Positions 8,526-11,554 of a stretch of DNA of 11,554 nt are shown one piece after another. Location: contig JAPOKN010000032.1 of assembly GCA_029977605.1 (NCBI GenBank), forward strand, positions 1 through 11,554. The letters are read 5' to 3'. The notes under the pieces were generated by a model. It was not told the origin of the DNA. It made no database searches and saw only the letters and a program-made list of their open reading frames with translations. Source of the stretch: Methanobacteriota archaeon (GTDB taxonomy: Archaea > Thermoplasmatota > Poseidoniia > MGIII > CG-Epi1). The stretch's first letter is position 1. The number at the start of each line of letters is the position of its first letter. The position numbers and the translations under genes are program-made.

Positions 8526-9635
8526 ATGGAAGAAGGACCTACTGAAATAAAACCATCAAGAGTTCCAAAAATAGATAAAATTATAAATTACAAAGACTTC
8601 TTCGGAGAATATCCTATAATATTCGCAATTAAGATAATTTCTAGCTTATCTCTTATCTATGTAATTAGTGAATTTTATGTTTATCATAGTCCAAAAGACT
8701 CACTTCTAACTAAATATCTTGGAGATTCATTAAAAGGGTTTGACCCAAATCCAGAGGTATTTGTCCCATGGGGATTTGCAGCTGGTTTTCTTTTTTACAT
8801 TTTTACTATATTCAAAGGAAGATACAAATTCTTTTTATTCTTAATAATTGCAGGAAGTCTTGGAGGCTATATCGCAGATCCGGCAATAGACATACAACAA
8901 GGAGAATATGTAATTCCCACAAATACAGATGTTGAAAACAGTGAAACAAATGCGACCCAATGGAGATGGAAACCAGTAAAATTAGTATATGATGATGTTG
9001 AAGGCACAAATGATAGAATAGATGATGTTTCAGTAAGGCTAACTAATGCCATATTTGGTTCTATGCCATTTTTGGGAGCTTATGGAATATGGAAGAGAAA
9101 AGGCTGGGCAATTGGAGCATCTATAGCATTGGCAATTATTATTGGATTTCTATACACCCCTAATTTATGTCTTGAAAATTTTGACGAGACCTTTTGCGGT
9201 TATGATACAAAACAAGACGAAAAAACCTGGAGTGAATATCTTTCTAGCGGAATTTTCATCGGGTTAGGATTTGTGATTTATATTGAACTGTCATATGCAG
9301 CAATAAAATATGAAAATTATGCCGAACAATTCAAACCTGCTGGTTTAGACATATCTCTCTTAAGTAAGGCTCAAAGAAAAAGTGTTTCAAAAACACTAAG
9401 AACTTTATTCGTTAGTTACTTAATTAATCTGGCTGTCATCTTATTTATTACGTTTATTATTGCTGAAATTGTAATAAACATTAATTATTATCTCTCTACT
9501 AGCGATGGACAAATACAAGATTCAATAGAATTACAAGGACCTTATGGAATTGTATTTACTTCTCTAATATTTTTCCTGCTTTTAGGAATCATTCGAATGT
9601 TCATAGGTCCTGATAACAAAATGGAAGATGCTTAA
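8526..9635 (+). CDS. Unrecognised membrane protein, about eight membrane helices
   Basis: 369 residues; I recognise no family. Predicted helices at about 30-52, 80-96, 101-117, 172-188, 193-211, 241-260, 293-317 and 340-360. Positive stretches fall after even-numbered helices (KGRYK, WKRKGW, the KAQRKSVSK loop), which fits both ends in the cytoplasm. The external loops then include 118-171, Asp-rich with an NAT sequon, and 212-240 with the only two Cys of the protein (NLCLENFDETFC), a possible disulfide. The start ATG directly follows the DUF58 stop TAG and has a good ribosome site. As last gene of the operon it is a candidate membrane partner or channel-like subunit of the MoxR/DUF58/DUF4350 machine; that is inferred from position only. 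Its stop TAA overlaps the stop of the converging gene. Confidence 0.85.
   Translation: MEEGPTEIKPSRVPKIDKIINYKDFFGEYPIIFAIKIISSLSLIYVISEFYVYHSPKDSLLTKYLGDSLKGFDPNPEVFVPWGFAAGFLFYIFTIFKGRYKFFLFLIIAGSLGGYIADPAIDIQQGEYVIPTNTDVENSETNATQWRWKPVKLVYDDVEGTNDRIDDVSVRLTNAIFGSMPFLGAYGIWKRKGWAIGASIALAIIIGFLYTPNLCLENFDETFCGYDTKQDEKTWSEYLSSGIFIGLGFVIYIELSYAAIKYENYAEQFKPAGLDISLLSKAQRKSVSKTLRTLFVSYLINLAVILFITFIIAEIVININYYLSTSDGQIQDSIELQGPYGIVFTSLIFFLLLGIIRMFIGPDNKMEDA
9632..9635. other. Shared TTAA: overlapping stop codons of converging genes
   Basis: TTAA holds the TAA of the plus-strand membrane protein (9633-9635) and, on the minus strand, the TAA of the beta-CASP gene (9632-9634). The convergent transcription units thus have no intergenic space, and each transcript's 3' untranslated region must run antisense into the other gene. 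Confidence 0.95.
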
Positions 9636-10870
9636 TTTATTTCTATAGTTTCGTTTTCTAATGGTAAAATTAGCTCATAATCTTTCAAATCTTCGCTAAA
9701 TGCCTCTCTATTATCTCCGTGATAAAGTATTACTTTTTCGGGATTACATTTATTGATAAAATCAACGATTTGGCTATGGCCCGCATGGCCGCTAAGATCA
9801 AAAGATTTTAACTGGCAATTAATGTCCATTGGAGGGGAAGTATCACCTCTTTCTAATCTTAATTTTCCAGTTTCTTTCAATAAATGGCCATTTGTTCCAG
9901 GGACTTGGAAACCGGTCAAAAATACGGCTGATGAAGAGTCTTTGCGTATTTCTGACAAGTAATGCAAGACTGGACCACCATTTAGCATCCCTGAAGTTGT
10001 TACTATGACATCTCCTTTCATAGCTGCCTTTCTTTGCCTTGCGTATCTGACAAAATTGGTATTTCTGAAGGCTTTGTTCATTCCCCCAAAATCTCTGATT
10101 GAGCCGGGATATTTTTGTAAAATTCGGGCTATATCTCTACCCATTCCATCAAGCCAAACCTCTACACCTAGCTTTTCAACAAGCATCAATAGTTCTTGAG
10201 AGCGACCTAAACCGAAAGAAGGAAGCACGACTTGGCCCCCTCTATTGACTACATCTTCTACGGAGTCTATTAACTCTTTTTCAGTTTCAACTCTATCTGG
10301 ATGCTCACGACCACCATACGTAGACTCTATCGCCAATGTTTTGCATTGGTGGGGCTTAGCTGCACGTGTGAGTTGAGTATTCACTGTATGTATGTCTCCA
10401 GTAAATAAAAAATCCTCTTGAGGAAAATTATACATTACAGCGCCAGGAATATGACCTGCATTGTAAACGTTGAACTCAAATCCTCCTCTATATTCTACGT
10501 TACCTGGAAGAATACTACGATGATTTTGTACTAAATCAGAAATTGCTGATTTATGAAAGGGTAACGGATAATTCTCTATTTCAGCAACTCTTAACGTATC
10601 CTGTGCCATTCTTTCTGCTAAATCTCCGGTTACTGGGGTGGAAACAATTGGAGTGCCTCTGTTTGCAATCTTTGGCACAAGTCCACAATGATCTAAATGA
10701 GCATGAGTAAGCAATAATGCATCTACTTCGGGTGCTGGAAGTGGCGATTTGGGAGGGTCATCTGGCTGCAAACCATAATCTAGCAGTAAACTACCGTTAT
10801 CTCCTTCCAGGACTGCACCAATTCTTCCTACTTCCGAAGCTCCACCTAAGAATCTGAGATTTGTAGACAT
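9632..10870 (-). CDS. Beta-CASP metallo-beta-lactamase ribonuclease (archaeal CPSF2-like, COG1236 type)
   Basis: 412 residues from the ATG at 10870. Predicted zinc-dependent RNA endo-/exonuclease of the cytoplasm, acting in RNA processing or decay. All metal motifs are present: motif 1 LLLDYG (Asp31), motif 2 THAHLDHCG (His56, His58, Asp60, His61), motif 3 AGHIPGA (His140), motif 4 FTGDI (Asp159). The beta-CASP insert carries motif A IESTYG (Glu182), motif B SGHAGH (His362) and motif C LYHGD (His384). The N-terminus FLGGASEVGRIG is typical of archaeal members. There are no N-terminal KH domains, so this is not the aCPSF1 terminator factor; the length fits the short aCPSF2 group better than RNase J. 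A TTG at 10888 would add six residues (MGLVNL) and overlap the upstream gene; the ATG at 10870, 8 bases after that gene's stop, is preferred. No clear ribosome site is seen. Exact RNA substrate and direction of cutting cannot be read from sequence. Confidence 0.93.
   Translation of the reverse strand: MSTNLRFLGGASEVGRIGAVLEGDNGSLLLDYGLQPDDPPKSPLPAPEVDALLLTHAHLDHCGLVPKIANRGTPIVSTPVTGDLAERMAQDTLRVAEIENYPLPFHKSAISDLVQNHRSILPGNVEYRGGFEFNVYNAGHIPGAVMYNFPQEDFLFTGDIHTVNTQLTRAAKPHQCKTLAIESTYGGREHPDRVETEKELIDSVEDVVNRGGQVVLPSFGLGRSQELLMLVEKLGVEVWLDGMGRDIARILQKYPGSIRDFGGMNKAFRNTNFVRYARQRKAAMKGDVIVTTSGMLNGGPVLHYLSEIRKDSSSAVFLTGFQVPGTNGHLLKETGKLRLERGDTSPPMDINCQLKSFDLSGHAGHSQIVDFINKCNPEKVILYHGDNREAFSEDLKDYELILPLENETIEIN
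9636..9660 (+). terminator. Possible T-rich transcription end site after the operon
   Basis: Directly after the last plus-strand stop there are several T runs (TTTATTTC, GTTTCGTTTTC). Archaeal RNA polymerase commonly terminates at such U-rich stretches without a hairpin, and I see no hairpin here. The stretch is also the 3' coding end of the converging gene, so it could be T-rich by chance. Confidence 0.3.
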
Positions 10871-10878
10871 TAGGTTTA

Positions 10879-11554
10879 CTAATCCCAATCATCCCAGTCA
10901 TCATCTGAAGAAGGTTCAGTTTCTGCTGGGTCTGGGCTTTGAGGTGAGGAAGGTGATTCGTATTCTTCTTCGTCATCCCAATCTTCATCGTCCTGTTGGT
11001 TGTATGAAATTGCACCTACTACTATTATTAGAGCAAAGAAAACAAAAATATACCATAAATCAGAAATCGCTGTAGTTAGTCTTGCAGTAAAGCCCTGTTC
11101 GACATCTACCACAAACGATTGCTGTTTTTCTTGATTAGAAATATCACTGAAAATTGAAATTGTAATACTTTCCTGATCGCCATCTCTAGCTTCATCACTA
11201 ACTTCAACCTTTATTGGAACTGATAGAGTCCTTCCTGCTTCAACCTCAAAAACATTCCCGTTAATGAAAAGAACTCTCCATCCCGATGGAACTGAAGTTG
11301 CTGAAAGTGTAAACTTATCATTAGCATTTGCCTTATTTTCTATAGTTAATTGGAAGGTATAACTGTCCTCAGGAGCTAAAGTTTCTCTAAATTTCAATGA
11401 AGACAACTCGAATCCGCCACTATATGCCAAAATTACAGTTAACTGCTTTTTTGCTACAACACTGGAATCAGAGATATCCTGGGCATAGGCATCGAAAACA
11501 TCTCCATCTTCTTTGTAAACTGCCTGACTACCCACAGTTATGAATAAATCTAAC
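10879..11554 (-). CDS. Exported NEW3/CARDB-like protein with C-terminal membrane anchor and acidic WD-rich tail (5' partial)
   Basis: The frame is open from the stop at 10879 to the right edge, reading LDLFIT before the GTG at 11535. That GTG is therefore probably internal and the N-terminus lies outside the window. 224 residues are visible. Residues about 40-150 form a beta-sandwich with LAPEDSYTFQLTIENKAN, a PSGWRVLF strand and AGRTLSVPIKVEV, the pattern of NEW3 (NPCBM-associated) or CARDB-type domains found in archaeal surface proteins. A membrane helix spans 165-184 (WYIFVFFALIIVVGAIS). The last 40 residues are a cytoplasmic, acidic, Ser/Pro-containing tail with repeated Trp between acids (DEDWDDEE, DDDWDDWD). 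There is no Cys in the visible part. The beta-CASP nuclease gene follows 8 bases downstream on the same strand, so the two may be co-transcribed, though no functional link is evident. Ligand and role are unknown. Confidence 0.82.
   Translation of the reverse strand, partial: LDLFITVGSQAVYKEDGDVFDAYAQDISDSSVVAKKQLTVILAYSGGFELSSLKFRETLAPEDSYTFQLTIENKANANDKFTLSATSVPSGWRVLFINGNVFEVEAGRTLSVPIKVEVSDEARDGDQESITISIFSDISNQEKQQSFVVDVEQGFTARLTTAISDLWYIFVFFALIIVVGAISYNQQDDEDWDDEEEYESPSSPQSPDPAETEPSSDDDWDDWD

Noticed and set aside
9753..10199. Two plus-strand frames (69 and 64 codons) within the beta-CASP gene
   Set aside because: They are antisense to a gene with complete catalytic motifs and have no supporting features.
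11533..11535. GTG as start of the NEW3-like protein
   Set aside because: The frame stays open to the window edge, and starting here would leave no signal peptide for a protein whose membrane helix and tail imply export.
1..11554. tRNA, rRNA, riboswitch, insertion sequence or integration site
   Set aside because: None was seen: coding frames cover essentially every base, with no inverted-repeat ends, transposase or structured RNA motif noted.

Overview
The window looks like a piece of chromosome from an AT-rich planktonic euryarchaeon. A Poseidoniales/marine group II-type lineage is my best guess, by inference only. The reasons are a giant exported protein with thrombospondin type-3 (TSP3) Asp-rich repeats, an Asp/Trp-rich cytoplasmic tail on a second exported protein, an archaeal-type MoxR/DUF58/DUF4350/DUF4129 set, and a beta-CASP RNA nuclease of the archaeal CPSF-like type. 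Coding density is nearly 100 %: there is no gene-free stretch longer than about 10 bases, and no RNA gene, insertion sequence, CRISPR array or prophage is visible.

Plus strand, 2-9635: five genes packed as one operon with junctions of -4, -1, 0 and 0 bases. (1) The 3' part of a very large membrane-anchored surface protein, cut by the left window edge: about 24 TSP3 calcium-binding repeats, a Pro-rich linker, 7 to 8 Ig-like beta-sandwich repeats, one membrane helix and a cytoplasmic C-terminal DUF4129-like domain. (2) A DUF4350-like protein with a membrane helix at each side of an exported Rossmann-like domain. (3) A MoxR-family AAA+ ATPase. (4) A DUF58 protein with a membrane hairpin and a vWA-like domain. 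(5) An unrecognised protein with about eight membrane helices. Known MoxR/DUF58 clusters suggest a membrane-bound AAA+ machine: MoxR and the DUF58 vWA-like protein in the cytoplasm, and DUF4350, DUF4129 and the polytopic protein as membrane parts. Here the DUF4129 part is physically joined to a giant calcium-binding ectodomain, so the machine may assemble, gate or sense a cell-surface structure. The transglutaminase gene often found in such clusters is not in this window.

Minus strand, 9632-11554: two genes reading leftward and converging on the operon. The upstream one (right edge, 5' end missing) is the C-terminal part of an exported protein with a NEW3/CARDB-like beta-sandwich, one membrane helix and a strongly acidic Trp-Asp tail. 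Eight bases downstream starts a complete beta-CASP metallo-beta-lactamase ribonuclease with all metal-binding motifs. Its stop codon and the stop of the plus-strand operon share the palindrome TTAA.

Several apparent gene starts are not real. The ATG at 722 lies inside a TSP3 repeat, the GTG at 11535 is internal, and the TTG at 10888 is less likely than the ATG at 10870. Both edge genes therefore run out of the window.
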